Source: an uncultured Dehalococcoidia bacterium
Lineage (GTDB): Bacteria > Chloroflexota > Dehalococcoidia > Lucifugimonadales > Lucifugimonadaceae
Assembly: GCA_913052475.1 (NCBI GenBank)
Contig: CAJXEJ010000003.1
Coordinates: 1 to 64,000, forward strand
Reading direction: 5' to 3'
DNA length: 64,000 bases
Positions within the stretch are counted from its first letter, which is position 1, and each line of letters opens with the position of its first letter. The notes below the pieces were generated by a model. The model had not been told where the DNA came from. It ran no database searches and saw nothing but the letters and a program-made list of their open reading frames with translations. The position numbers were made by a program, and so were the translations under genes. Below, piece after piece: positions 18,569-26,976 of the stretch.

Positions 18569-19723
18569 CTAGTGCCACTGGCGTTCGTCTTCCACCGTTC
18601 GGATTCTGCGAGCTGGGAATGGTTTGTACGGATGTTGTGCCAGTTTTTTTTCGTCGATATCGATCCCCAAACCAGGTGCGGTTGGTAACTCGATATAGCT
18701 GTTGTGTGGGTCGAGGTAACCCGAACTGAAACTTCGGCAAACGTCCTCGACGTTGACGAAGTATTCGTAGATCAGGAAATTTGGCATGTTAGCCGATGCA
18801 TGCACTCCGGCCGCCAACCCGATGGAAGTCGAGTTGTAGCCGTGCGGTGAAACGCCGATGTAGTGCGGTTGGGCCATGGCTGCGATCTGCGAAATTTCTA
18901 GGATCCCACCGGTGTTGCAGATATCAGGATTGATGATGTCGACAGCACGCTTGTCGAAAATCTCACGGAATCCGTTTCGAGTGTAGTGTGCCTCTCCGGT
19001 CACAACTGGGATGGTCGTGTTTTCTTTGACTTCCCGGATCGCATCGATGTTGTCGGGTGGACAGGGCTCTTCAAACCAGTACGGGTTGTACTGCTCCATC
19101 ATCTTCGCTGTTCGAATGGCGTGATTCGGTGCGAGGCGACGATGTACCTCGACCAACAGATCTACGTCGGGTCCGACAGCTTCTCGTACCTTGCCGACCG
19201 TGTCGGCAGCTTTAACGAGCTCGTCCCGATTTGGATACTCGCGCCACGGTCCCGGGAACGGATCGAATTTCAGGGCGTTGAAGCCACGTTCTTCTACTAG
19301 AGTGGCAGCTGCTTGCGCCGTGTCATCTGCCGATCCTCTGCCCCAGCCGTTTGCGTAAACCCGAATGTGAGGCCGCACAGGTCCACCGATCAAGTTGTAT
19401 ATCGGTTGCTCGGTCGCTTTACCGACAATGTCCCACATGGCGATCTCGATGCCACTCAGTGCGCAATGCAGATCCATCGCCGCCCGTTTGTTAGCAAAAT
19501 CCTCGTGGGCAATGTGCATAAAGTGGCGTATCTGGAACGGATCGCGATCAATCAGGTATCGAGCGAGTTGATCGACGTGGGCCTCGATCTGCGTATCCCG
19601 GTCGGCCTGAGAATAGGCTTCACCCCAACCGGTAATTCCAGCATCGGTCGAGAGCTTGATGTAGATGAAGTTCTTCCCGGCTCCCGGATGCCACTTGATG
19701 ACTTCAATATCGCTGATCTTCAA
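18569..19723 (-). CDS. Enolase-superfamily dehydratase, DgoD-like
   Basis: A 384-residue mandelate-racemase-type protein, the length of galactonate dehydratase DgoD (382). It begins MKISDIEVIKWHPGAGKNFI with KLSTDAGITGWGEAYSQ in the cap. The barrel holds ALKFDPFPGPW, LLVEVHRRLAP, the YWFEEPCPPDN glutamates, VVTGEAHYTRNGFREI and SPHGYNSTS. These are the metal carboxylates and the histidines used as acid/base in galactonate-type dehydratases. The likely reaction is dehydration of a C5 or C6 aldonic acid; the stereochemistry cannot be judged. Together with the downstream 2-oxopentenoate-hydratase-like gene on the same strand it looks like part of a sugar-acid degradation set. Confidence 0.87.
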   Translation of the reverse strand: MKISDIEVIKWHPGAGKNFIYIKLSTDAGITGWGEAYSQADRDTQIEAHVDQLARYLIDRDPFQIRHFMHIAHEDFANKRAAMDLHCALSGIEIAMWDIVGKATEQPIYNLIGGPVRPHIRVYANGWGRGSADDTAQAAATLVEERGFNALKFDPFPGPWREYPNRDELVKAADTVGKVREAVGPDVDLLVEVHRRLAPNHAIRTAKMMEQYNPYWFEEPCPPDNIDAIREVKENTTIPVVTGEAHYTRNGFREIFDKRAVDIINPDICNTGGILEISQIAAMAQPHYIGVSPHGYNSTSIGLAAGVHASANMPNFLIYEYFVNVEDVCRSFSSGYLDPHNSYIELPTAPGLGIDIDEKKLAQHPYKPFPARRIRTVEDERQWH

Positions 19724-19820
19724 CGGGTCTACTCCAGAATCGTTATGCCGTGTACGTTCGTGTACAGCGGCATCATATACCCGGTGCGGGTGACTTGAAG
19801 GCTGGAAGCGGTGTTGCGAA

Positions 19821-20621
19821 CTAAACGAACTTCACGAGGGCGCCACCGACGCCTTCGATTTCGATATTTACTTCGTCGCCGCGTTCAACCCATTGAGTTT
19901 CGACCACGCTGCCGAGCAGCACGATTTCGCCTGACTTGAGGTGCTGATCCCGTTCAGCAAGTGAGTTGGCGAGCCATGCGAGTGCTTCGTAGGGATGGCC
20001 TAGAATGTCGCCGGTTGTGCCTTCGCCAACCTGATTGCCGTTAATCGCCATGTGGCCGCGGGCAGTTGCCAGATCGGGGGCTTCTGCGACTGGTTTTGGC
20101 TGGCTCAAGACGATTCCGGAAGCGAAAAAATCGTCGGCGATCAAGGTGGGTGTATCGACTTGTTTATAGTCGGTCCAGCGGTCGTCGACGATTTCAATTG
20201 CGCCAAACAATGCCTGCACTGCCGAGGCTACCGTTTCGCGAGTGAAAGGCGTGCTGTCGGCTGCTGGTACGAGATCGTCGCCGATGAACGCTGCTATTTC
20301 GCATTCGACTCCGGGATGTGAAAAATTGTCGAACTGTGCTGAAACGGCGATGTAATTTGTGGCGGTGTTGTATATCCCACCGGCGCACGGATTATTGATA
20401 CCCAGAAACTTTTGCATCACCGGCGTTGTGCAACCGATCTTGTAACCGACTCTTTTGCCATAACCAGCTTCATCGAGCAGGGCGTGTAGTTGTTTCTGAA
20501 CCTGGTACGCCTCGGCTTCGTCGATGGGTCGGTACTCGTCAGGAAGTCCGTTGATTATCTGATTACGCACCCGAGTAAGGGCGAGGATTCCTGCTGATTG
20601 CTTTAGTTCTTCTTGGTTCAT
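19821..20621 (-). CDS. 2-oxopent-4-enoate hydratase-like protein (FAH superfamily)
   Basis: A 266-residue protein of the MhpD/DmpH hydratase-decarboxylase branch of the fumarylacetoacetate hydrolase superfamily. Family blocks are GYKIGCTTPVMQKFLGINNP, the metal-site region VECEIAAFIGDDL, and ALFGAIEIVDDRWTDYK. The C-terminal IVLLGSVVETQWVERGDEVN is the usual G-S-x-x-x-P/x-x-x-x-x-G-D segment. Characterised relatives hydrate 2-hydroxypenta-2,4-dienoate from aromatic meta-cleavage. Here no ring-cleavage genes are near, and the neighbour is a sugar-acid dehydratase, so a keto-deoxy-acid substrate is equally possible. It probably precedes the enolase-superfamily gene in one minus-strand transcript. 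Confidence 0.82.
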   Translation of the reverse strand: MNQEELKQSAGILALTRVRNQIINGLPDEYRPIDEAEAYQVQKQLHALLDEAGYGKRVGYKIGCTTPVMQKFLGINNPCAGGIYNTATNYIAVSAQFDNFSHPGVECEIAAFIGDDLVPAADSTPFTRETVASAVQALFGAIEIVDDRWTDYKQVDTPTLIADDFFASGIVLSQPKPVAEAPDLATARGHMAINGNQVGEGTTGDILGHPYEALAWLANSLAERDQHLKSGEIVLLGSVVETQWVERGDEVNIEIEGVGGALVKFV

Positions 20622-20758
20622 TAATTGGTGCGCTCGAATAGTTGGTGAGCTTGGCTGTAGTTTCGTTTGTTGTTCGAATATCGGGTTGCTGACGGGTAAT
20701 GATTCTATGTCTGTACGTATAATCGCACAGCCGTTTGCATGCGTGTCGACGCGTGTTC

Positions 20759-21235
20759 ATGAGTTTCCAGAAAACTATTTCCGACCAGATTCTATTGCCG
20801 ATAAAAATTCAGCGCCGACTTTTGGCCGAACTTATCAACCATTCGCTTGAAGACGATCCCAACGAAAGTTGTGGTCTACTGCTGGGTACGGGTGACGACG
20901 CCGATGAGCTTCACCGAATGTCGAATATCGCGGACAAGCCGATCAGTCGATTCACGATGGATTCAGATGAGTTGCTCAAGGCGCAGGAGAAGGTGAATAA
21001 GACGAAGCGTGAGTTCGTGGCGATCTATCACTCGCACACGTTTACTCAGGGCTACCCTTCAAAGACCGACATCAAGAACGCCGTTGCCGTTGCGAGCATC
21101 GCCACTCGCCACGTGATCGTTTCATTGGTGGAAAAGACGCGCCCCGTGGTTCGGGCCTTTTCGATCAACGGGGATTCCGTGGTGACCGAGTTGGTTATCG
21201 AGACCGACGGAGAGCCGTACCGAGCTTCGGACTAA
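20759..21235 (+). CDS. JAMM/MPN-domain metalloprotease (M67 family)
   Basis: A single-domain protein of 158 residues from the ATG at 20759; a TTG eight codons upstream (20735) is possible but adds an unlikely N terminus. The JAMM zinc motif is complete: Glu36 in NESCGLLLG, His91-x-His93 in YHSHTFTQGYP, Ser101 and Asp104 (SKTD). Prokaryotic relatives cut C-terminal extensions from ubiquitin-like sulfur carriers, releasing the diglycine end, or act in siderophore and thio-cofactor pathways. No sulfur carrier, MoeB-like or cysteine-synthase gene is nearby, so the partner is unknown. A hairpin repeat copy follows at 21257. Confidence 0.88.
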   Translation: MSFQKTISDQILLPIKIQRRLLAELINHSLEDDPNESCGLLLGTGDDADELHRMSNIADKPISRFTMDSDELLKAQEKVNKTKREFVAIYHSHTFTQGYPSKTDIKNAVAVASIATRHVIVSLVEKTRPVVRAFSINGDSVVTELVIETDGEPYRASD

Positions 21236-21256
21236 GTTTCTAGAGGAACCTCGCAA

Positions 21257-21298
21257 CCTCCTCGTCTCGACCGCAGCGACAGCGGAGCGGAGAGATCT
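21257..21298 (+). repeat. Hairpin repeat, copy 1
   Basis: This copy begins CCTCGTCTCGACCGCAGCGA at 21260 and ends GAGAGATCT. Two more copies lie at 43954 and 44060 (inverted). The sequence folds on itself (TCTC with GAGA, CCGC with GCGG). It lies between the ends of the JAMM gene and cimA, which converge. Confidence 0.75.
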
Positions 21299-21399
21299 GT
21301 GACGTTGTGGTAGTTGGATCAACCTACGAGGAACATTCGTTTATGGTTCGAGCGCGCTGAGTGGCGCAGTCGACCGAAATTCCTCTGCTCCGAAAAACC

Positions 21400-23022
21400 T
21401 TACGAACCAGCCACGTCGTTCTGGAACAACCACCATTCGAATGAGTCTGTGAGGGCGAGCCAGCTAGCTTCGAGAATGTTTGTCGAGGCACCAACCGTGT
21501 ACCAGACGTCCTTGTTATCAGCAGACTCGATTACTACTCGTACCGCTGCGCCAGTGCCAACACCCTCGTTGACGACTCGAACTTTGTAGTCGGTCAAGCG
21601 AATTGCACGCAGTTCCGGGTATGCGTCGGTGAGTCCTTTTCGAAGGGCTCCATCGAGTGCTCCAACTGGTCCATCGCCTTCGGCGGCGGTGTGTTGAATC
21701 TCATCGCCAACTCGCACTTTCACTGTCGCCTCGGAAAGCATCGGGTGCTCGGCACCGTCTTTCCTCCAGCCAGTTCCGAACGACGAGCGTCGACGGTTTT
21801 CGATCACAACCATGAAGTCGACCAGCTCAAACGGAGGTTCGTAGTTTGGCAGTGCGCGACGTAGAACGAGATCGAAAGAGGCGTTTGCTCCTTCGTACGA
21901 GAAACCCTTGGACTCCTGATCTTTCACATGTTGAACGATTCGTCGTGCATCGGCACCGTCGAGAACGGCTTCGAGTCCCATTTCTCGAATGCGGTGGATG
22001 ATGTTGCCGCGTCCCGACAGTTCTGAGATGACCACGTCATTGGAGTTACCAACAAGCGACGGTTCGATGTGCTGGTACGCCTGAACTGACTTCTGGGTAG
22101 CAGCGGCGTGAAGTCCACCTTTGTGCGAGAACGCGCTCGAACCAACGAACGGCTGGAACTGGAACGGTGCACGGTTCACTCGCTCGGAAACGAAGTTGGA
22201 AACCTCGGTGAGAGTTGATAGTTGTTCGTCGGAAATAGCTTCAACGCCCATCTTCAGATTCAGATTGGCGATCATGCTGACCATGTTGGCGTTTCCAGTG
22301 CGTTCGCCGTAGCCGTTGATGCAGCCCTGTACCTGGTATGCCCCGGCGTCGACCGCCGCGATAGCCGAAGCGACCGCGGTGTCGGTGTCGTTGTGGGAGT
22401 GGATGCCGATCACGGATTCGTCGTCAAGTTCTTCCTTGATTTGCTTGACAACCTCCGCCACTTCGCTCGGGAGCGTGCCGCCATTCGTGTCACATACGAT
22501 GAGTCGCTCGGCGCCGGACTCCATTGCGACCCTTAGGGTTTGGATGGAGTATCCGGGGTTCATTTTGTAGCCGTCGAAGAAGTGTTCGGCGTCGAAGAAT
22601 ACACGTCGCCCCTTTTCTTTCAGATATCGAACGGAATCGGCGATCATTGCAAGGTTTTCTTCGAGTGACGTCTCAAGGACTTCATGAACCTGGTATTCAG
22701 ATGACTTTCCAACCAGTGTGAGTACTGGAGCGTCGGTGTCGAGCAGTGCCTTGAGCGTGGGATCGGAGTCGGCATCGATGTCGGCGCGACGGGTATTGCC
22801 AAACGCGGCGATCTGGGCATGCTTCAGATCGAGTGACTGCACGCGCTGGAAGTACTCGTCATCCTTGGGATTTGCGCCGGCGTATCCACCTTCGATCACG
22901 TCGATTCCGAGTTGATCGAGACGCTCCGTAATAGCGAGCTTGTCCTCTACAGAAAGTGAAATACCTTCCTGCTGGGTTCCGTCACGAAGGGTCGTGTCGT
23001 ACAGCTCAACTTTTTTTGTCAT
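21400..23022 (-). CDS. cimA: (R)-citramalate synthase
   Basis: A 540-residue DRE-TIM metallolyase. The start VELYDTTLRDGTQQEGISLS, the GGYAGANPKDDEYFQ loop, IGIHSHNDTDTAVASAIAAV and QGCINGYGERTGNANMVSMI follow the long CimA/LeuA-like class rather than LeuA itself. The C-terminal third is a LeuA-type allosteric domain. CimA condenses pyruvate with acetyl-CoA to (R)-citramalate, the threonine-independent entry to isoleucine. The leader carries a T-box with an apparent isoleucine specifier, which independently supports the assignment over homocitrate or 2-isopropylmalate synthase. LeuCD and LeuB encoded at 8405-12878 could carry citramalate on to 2-oxobutyrate. Confidence 0.93.
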   Translation of the reverse strand: MTKKVELYDTTLRDGTQQEGISLSVEDKLAITERLDQLGIDVIEGGYAGANPKDDEYFQRVQSLDLKHAQIAAFGNTRRADIDADSDPTLKALLDTDAPVLTLVGKSSEYQVHEVLETSLEENLAMIADSVRYLKEKGRRVFFDAEHFFDGYKMNPGYSIQTLRVAMESGAERLIVCDTNGGTLPSEVAEVVKQIKEELDDESVIGIHSHNDTDTAVASAIAAVDAGAYQVQGCINGYGERTGNANMVSMIANLNLKMGVEAISDEQLSTLTEVSNFVSERVNRAPFQFQPFVGSSAFSHKGGLHAAATQKSVQAYQHIEPSLVGNSNDVVISELSGRGNIIHRIREMGLEAVLDGADARRIVQHVKDQESKGFSYEGANASFDLVLRRALPNYEPPFELVDFMVVIENRRRSSFGTGWRKDGAEHPMLSEATVKVRVGDEIQHTAAEGDGPVGALDGALRKGLTDAYPELRAIRLTDYKVRVVNEGVGTGAAVRVVIESADNKDVWYTVGASTNILEASWLALTDSFEWWLFQNDVAGS

Positions 23023-23101
23023 GGCGCGCTCGAACTCCTAGTGTATGCGCTTGGCTATTCATTTTTTCTGAAATCGGTAGTGCCTGTAATCCCGAACGAT
23101 T

Positions 23102-23420
23102 TTAGCCACAAAAAAACCCATCCCGGTAAGGGACGGGTCGAAAGACTCGCGGTACCACCCTCGTTTTCCGATTCGCCGGAAGCTGGTCGGAACACTCAGT
23201 AGGGCATAGTTGTTATGCCTCCGTGACTGATAACGGGTCACGAGCCCGATTGCACCTACTTGCTGAAGAAACACATCAAGCTTTCAGACAACGACTCAGG
23301 AGTGATTTTCGGTCGGATTTCAGGTGCCCGCTCTCACCGTACCGGGCTCGCTCAACCGCGTAGTTCCGAACTACTCGTCTCCGTAGCGCAGAACCGAAAT
23401 TCTGCAACGCCTTACTCGCC
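23102..23420 (-). promoter_or_regulatory. T-box riboswitch, probable Ile (AUC) specifier, upstream of cimA
   Basis: On the minus strand the order is ACGAGTAG (AGTA box region), the apical GCGAGCCCGG...GAGAGCGGGC, the specifier side CCGAAA-ATC-ACTCCTGAG, the T-box core GGGTGGTACCGCGAG (plus-strand 23146-23160) and the terminator. The codon ATC occupies plus-strand 23304-23306, in the same setting as CTC in the ilvB leader. Uncharged isoleucine tRNA would stabilise the antiterminator and let cimA be read. The 5' limit is approximate. Confidence 0.92.
23110..23138 (-). terminator. Conditional terminator of the cimA T-box
   Basis: Read on the minus strand, ACCCGTCCC (23138-23130) pairs with GGGATGGGT (23124-23116) around a 5-nt loop, with one G-T pair, and runs into a T tract (23116-23110). 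It directly follows the T-box core. Confidence 0.9.
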
Positions 23421-23573
23421 AATGCTATCACCTACAGCCTCGAAACAAATAATCGTTGAACTTGCAAAGATTGGTTACGCAACTACAAACCCTATTAGCA
23501 GGATCAGTCGATCATGCCTAAAATGTGCCGGTTATGGCCGTTATAAGTCACGGCTACCAGCTACTGAAGATGC

Positions 23574-24134
23574 TTGGAGCAATATTTGAGCGAGTTCGAG
23601 CGCAACGATCTGGGATTGGTCGATTACATCCACTGTGAATCGATCGGTGAACCGGGCCAGCGCATGTTCAATATCATGGCACGCAGCGAACGTGGTGAAA
23701 CTGTTGTCTGGATGGAAAAAGAGCAATTGTTTCAGGTAGGCGTGTCGCTTCGGCAGTTCCTCGTAACCCGAGAATCAGCTCCTGATCCTGCGCCGTTCGA
23801 TGTGCCTCCATTCGATTCACCTATGCCGATCCACGTCGAATTCAAGACGGGTGAAATGTCGCTTCGGCACGATCCCGCATCCGATGTGTTCACACTTGTT
23901 GCCAGTGATATCCCGCAGGAGGAAACCGGTCCCGAACCATTAGCTGAAATAACATTCAGCTTCCAGCGTGATCAGGCGGAAGAAATTTCCAAACGATCGC
24001 TGACTGTCGTCGCAGCGGGTCGTAAGGCGTGCCCACTTTGCGAAGCACCACTGAATCCCGGTGAGAACCACTTCTGTGCGAAGGTAAACGGTTACAACCC
24101 AACTGAAAACCCGATGGACGCTGAGCATTCGTGA
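23574..24134 (+). CDS. DUF3090 family protein
   Basis: A 186-residue protein with the DUF3090 opening (IGEPGQRMFNIMARSERGET, then VVWMEKEQLFQVGVSLRQFL) and the zinc-knuckle-like C-terminal CPLCEAPLNPGENHFCAKVNG. The family is found mainly in actinobacteria and Chloroflexota, and its biochemical role is not known. Translation is taken to begin at the TTG at 23574, since no ATG precedes the conserved part in frame. Its stop overlaps the start of the next gene (GTGA), so the two are translationally coupled, as they are in actinobacteria. Confidence 0.85.
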   Translation: MEQYLSEFERNDLGLVDYIHCESIGEPGQRMFNIMARSERGETVVWMEKEQLFQVGVSLRQFLVTRESAPDPAPFDVPPFDSPMPIHVEFKTGEMSLRHDPASDVFTLVASDIPQEETGPEPLAEITFSFQRDQAEEISKRSLTVVAAGRKACPLCEAPLNPGENHFCAKVNGYNPTENPMDAEHS

Positions 24135-24964
24135 GTACCGAATCGTCTGAAGAGCAGGGCGCTGAAACGGCTGCTGGAAACGTTTTACTCCAGCGACTTT
24201 CGGAATGGCCGATAACCGGGATTTGCCTGCATCCAGACGGTTCGAACTACGTTTTTGTTGTTCGCTTGACCGATCCCGAGAAGTACGACGAAGCTGATTC
24301 AGGGGACGAAGAATCCGAATCAGGATCGGAAATCGATGAATCGGCTTCGATTTATGGCATATATAAGCCCAAATCTGGCGAACGGCCGCTGCGGGATTTT
24401 CCAGGTGGGACTCTGCACTACCGGGAACGTGCGGCGTACCTAGTGTCGCAAGAACTCGGGTGGCCACGCATCCCGCCAACCGTGATTCGATCAGGCCCGC
24501 ACGGTGAAGGTAGTGTGCAGTTGTTCATCGATACAGCGGCAAAGTCTGACGAGGACGAGCCAGATAATTTTTTCTCTTTACGAGAAGACCGGCTTGACGA
24601 CTTTCGAGATATGGCGATGTTCGATGCGCTTGTTCACAACGCCGATCGCAAGGGCGGATCGTGCATCGTTTCAGACGATGGACACCTGTGGGCGATCGAC
24701 CACGGGCTTACGTTCAATCAGTTGGCTCATCGAAGAACCGTGATGTTCGAATTCAACGGTACCGAATATCCCACCGAGTTGCTTTTAGACGTGGAGGCCT
24801 TGGTTGTTGTTGTTGAGTCGGAATCTGTGTTGCGGCGCGAGTTGCTTTCATTGCTGGATATCTCGGAAGTGGACGAATTAGTGACACGCGCCAGAAAGAT
24901 GGTTGAGGTTCGAAGTTATCCTGTGCTCGATCCTGATCGCAATGTTCCCTGGCCAATGGTCTGA
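24131..24964 (+). CDS. SCO1664-family kinase-like protein
   Basis: A 277-residue protein of the SCO1664 family, distantly related to PI3/PI4-kinase and HipA-like folds. It shows YGIYKPKSGERPLRDFPGGT (nucleotide-lysine region), YLVSQELGWPRIPPTV, and the catalytic-loop-like ALVHNADRKGGSCIVSDDGH followed by LWAIDHGLTFNQ, giving the H-N-x-D-R-K and D-H-G residues of the family. The substrate is unknown. In Streptomyces the same DUF3090 and SCO1664 genes stand next to mshC; here no mshC follows. Coupled to DUF3090 by a 4-bp overlap (GTGA). Confidence 0.85.
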   Translation: MSTESSEEQGAETAAGNVLLQRLSEWPITGICLHPDGSNYVFVVRLTDPEKYDEADSGDEESESGSEIDESASIYGIYKPKSGERPLRDFPGGTLHYRERAAYLVSQELGWPRIPPTVIRSGPHGEGSVQLFIDTAAKSDEDEPDNFFSLREDRLDDFRDMAMFDALVHNADRKGGSCIVSDDGHLWAIDHGLTFNQLAHRRTVMFEFNGTEYPTELLLDVEALVVVVESESVLRRELLSLLDISEVDELVTRARKMVEVRSYPVLDPDRNVPWPMV

Positions 24965-24988
24965 ATAGCCGAGATACCTGATAACAAC

Positions 24989-26179
24989 ATGACCCTGTCA
25001 CTCTCAAAAAAAGAAGCAAAGCGAATCGCCATACGCGCACAGGGGCTTTCGGGCCAACGACCTACAAAACAGATCGAAATCGATGATGTGCATAGGTCGA
25101 TTCGAGCTATGGGGCTACTTCAGATCGACTCGGTTAATGTTTGCGTGCGATCGCACTACATGCCGTTGTTTTCTCGATTAGGTGTCTACGATCAGGATCT
25201 TCTCGATCGGCTGGCATACGAGGAGAAAGCCGTATTCGAAACGTGGGCACATGCTGCCTGTTTCGTACCGGTTGAAGATCATCGACTGTTCCGACAGAGG
25301 ATGGCAGCGCATGTTCCCCGGAACCGTACTGCTCGACTGATGGAGGAGCGACCAGGTTATCTGGAAGAAGTATTGGAACAGGTACGTGTTCGTGGTGAAC
25401 TGACGGCTTCAGACGTCGACGGTGCAGGAAAACGGAGCGGTTCCTGGTGGAGCTACACGTCGGGCAAGATCGCCATGGAGTGGCATTTCTCGACCGGAAA
25501 ACTATCGGTTGGTAACCGTAAGAACTTCGCTCGGTATTACGATCTCACTGAGCGAGTAGTTGCCGAGGAGCATTTGAACGACTCAACTCCTACCACGGAG
25601 GAGGCGCACCGGGAGATGATGCGGTTGGCTGTACAGGCTCACGGTATCGGTACAGTCGAAGATATTGCTGACTACTACCACCTGAGGAACGGACAGGCTG
25701 AGGCGCGCCTCGATGAGTTGGTGGAGAGCGAAGATGTTCAGTTGGTGAGTGTCGAGGGCTGGGATGAGCCGACGTTCGCTCCGCCTACGATTGAGTCGAC
25801 CGAGCCTACGTCAGCACGGGCTCTACTGACACCGTTTGATCCGCTGGTCTGGAATCGAGATCGCATCGAACGAATCTTCGATTTCTTCTATCGAATCGAA
25901 ATTTACGTCCCCGAGAAAAAACGGCAATACGGGTATTACGTTTATCCGTTTGTTCTGGGTGAGGATCTGGTCGCTCGGCTCGATCTGAAAGCTGACCGCC
26001 AGAAGAGCGTACTTCGTGTGAAAGGCGCGTTTGCCCAGACCGGACATGATCACGAATACGTCGCAGCGAATCTCGCCGATGAGTTACGCCTAATGGCCGA
26101 ATGGCTTGGCCTGAAGCGAGTTGTCGCCGGACGCAAAGGCGATCTGATTCCGGCGTTGAGAGCCGCGTTAAGACGCTAA
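24989..26179 (+). CDS. AlkX/YcaQ-like DNA glycosylase (HTH_42 family)
   Basis: A 396-residue protein built of winged-helix repeats. Its N terminus (SLSKKEAKRIAIRAQGL) and the motif LLQIDSVN match the crosslink-repair glycosylase YcaQ/AlkX; the catalytic Q-x-D would be Gln45 and Asp47. Later blocks are FETWAHAACFVPVEDHRLFR and ALLTPFDPLVWNRDRIERIF, both characteristic. AlkX-type enzymes unhook nitrogen-mustard-like interstrand crosslinks and excise alkylated purines. A role in alkylation damage repair is expected from family knowledge. It starts 24 bp after the SCO1664-family gene and may be co-transcribed with it. Confidence 0.87.
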   Translation: MTLSLSKKEAKRIAIRAQGLSGQRPTKQIEIDDVHRSIRAMGLLQIDSVNVCVRSHYMPLFSRLGVYDQDLLDRLAYEEKAVFETWAHAACFVPVEDHRLFRQRMAAHVPRNRTARLMEERPGYLEEVLEQVRVRGELTASDVDGAGKRSGSWWSYTSGKIAMEWHFSTGKLSVGNRKNFARYYDLTERVVAEEHLNDSTPTTEEAHREMMRLAVQAHGIGTVEDIADYYHLRNGQAEARLDELVESEDVQLVSVEGWDEPTFAPPTIESTEPTSARALLTPFDPLVWNRDRIERIFDFFYRIEIYVPEKKRQYGYYVYPFVLGEDLVARLDLKADRQKSVLRVKGAFAQTGHDHEYVAANLADELRLMAEWLGLKRVVAGRKGDLIPALRAALRR

Positions 26180-26195
26180 CCTCCCTCCAGATACA

Positions 26196-26933
26196 TTACG
26201 CAAACATGTTATTGGGGTCGGTCCAGACGTTTAGGTCGACTTCGTTCGCCATTTGCTCGAAAGCCTCGATTGTGTATTTGTGAGAGTACTCGGTGAGAAC
26301 CGATTCGTTTTCTTCGAATTCGAACGAGTATTTGCAGACGTTCACCGGTTGTCGTTCAGTCGATATCAAGTGCATTTCTATACAGCAGAGATCGTCGTTG
26401 AAGATCGCCTCTTAACAGAATTTACCGAGATCGAAGCCACCGTCTAGTTCGTCATTGATCCGCTTGAGTACGTTCAGATTGAACTGTGCCGTTACACCCT
26501 TCGAATCGTTGTACCCGGCATGAAGTACGTCGCGATTCTTATCGAAGTCGGCTATTACTGGCATCACTTCGATATCGAGGAACTCTGTTTGAAGAGAATG
26601 ATCAACCTGCGACAGGTAGTCGCCAGAAATATTGATTGGAACGTAGCCTGCGGGGCGAATTAGATTTCGAAACAGTAGACAAGTCTTGAGCGAACTACCG
26701 CTGCCATATTCAACCAAAAGGGCGTCAGGACCGATCCCTCCAGCGATTTCGGCAACACACTCCCGCATCAGCGAGCTTTCAGTCCGAGTTACGTAGTATT
26801 CATTCAGATCGCAGATATCGTCGAGCAGCTCCGCCCCACGCTCGTCGTAAAAGTACTTGCCGGAAGTGTTTTCTGGTTCTGTGAAAGTCCGGCTGGCTGA
26901 GTGTAGTTCGTAACTTGCTTGGTGTTTAGCCAA
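26196..26933 (-). pseudogene. egtD: Broken histidine N-alpha-methyltransferase (egtD)
   Basis: From 26933 the minus strand encodes a recognisable EgtD N terminus (SGKYFYDERGAELLDDICDL, then NEYYVTRTE, and the SAM site LLVEYGSGSSLKTCLLFRNL). After VIADF about 55-60 residues are missing, including the family's GSTIGN segment; the frame resumes at DKNRDVLHAGYNDSKGVTAQ. A TAA at 26412-26414 then interrupts it, and the same frame continues with EAIFNDDLCCIEMHLIS, EYSHKYTIEAFEQMANEVDL and VWTDPNNMFA before the TAA at 26196-26198. EgtD trimethylates histidine to start ergothioneine synthesis. The deletion removes substrate-binding sequence, so the remnant is very unlikely to work. No egtB is in the window. 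Confidence 0.85.
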
Positions 26934-26976
26934 AACATGACAGCGTTTGGGCCACGATTACTGCGGACGATTGCTC

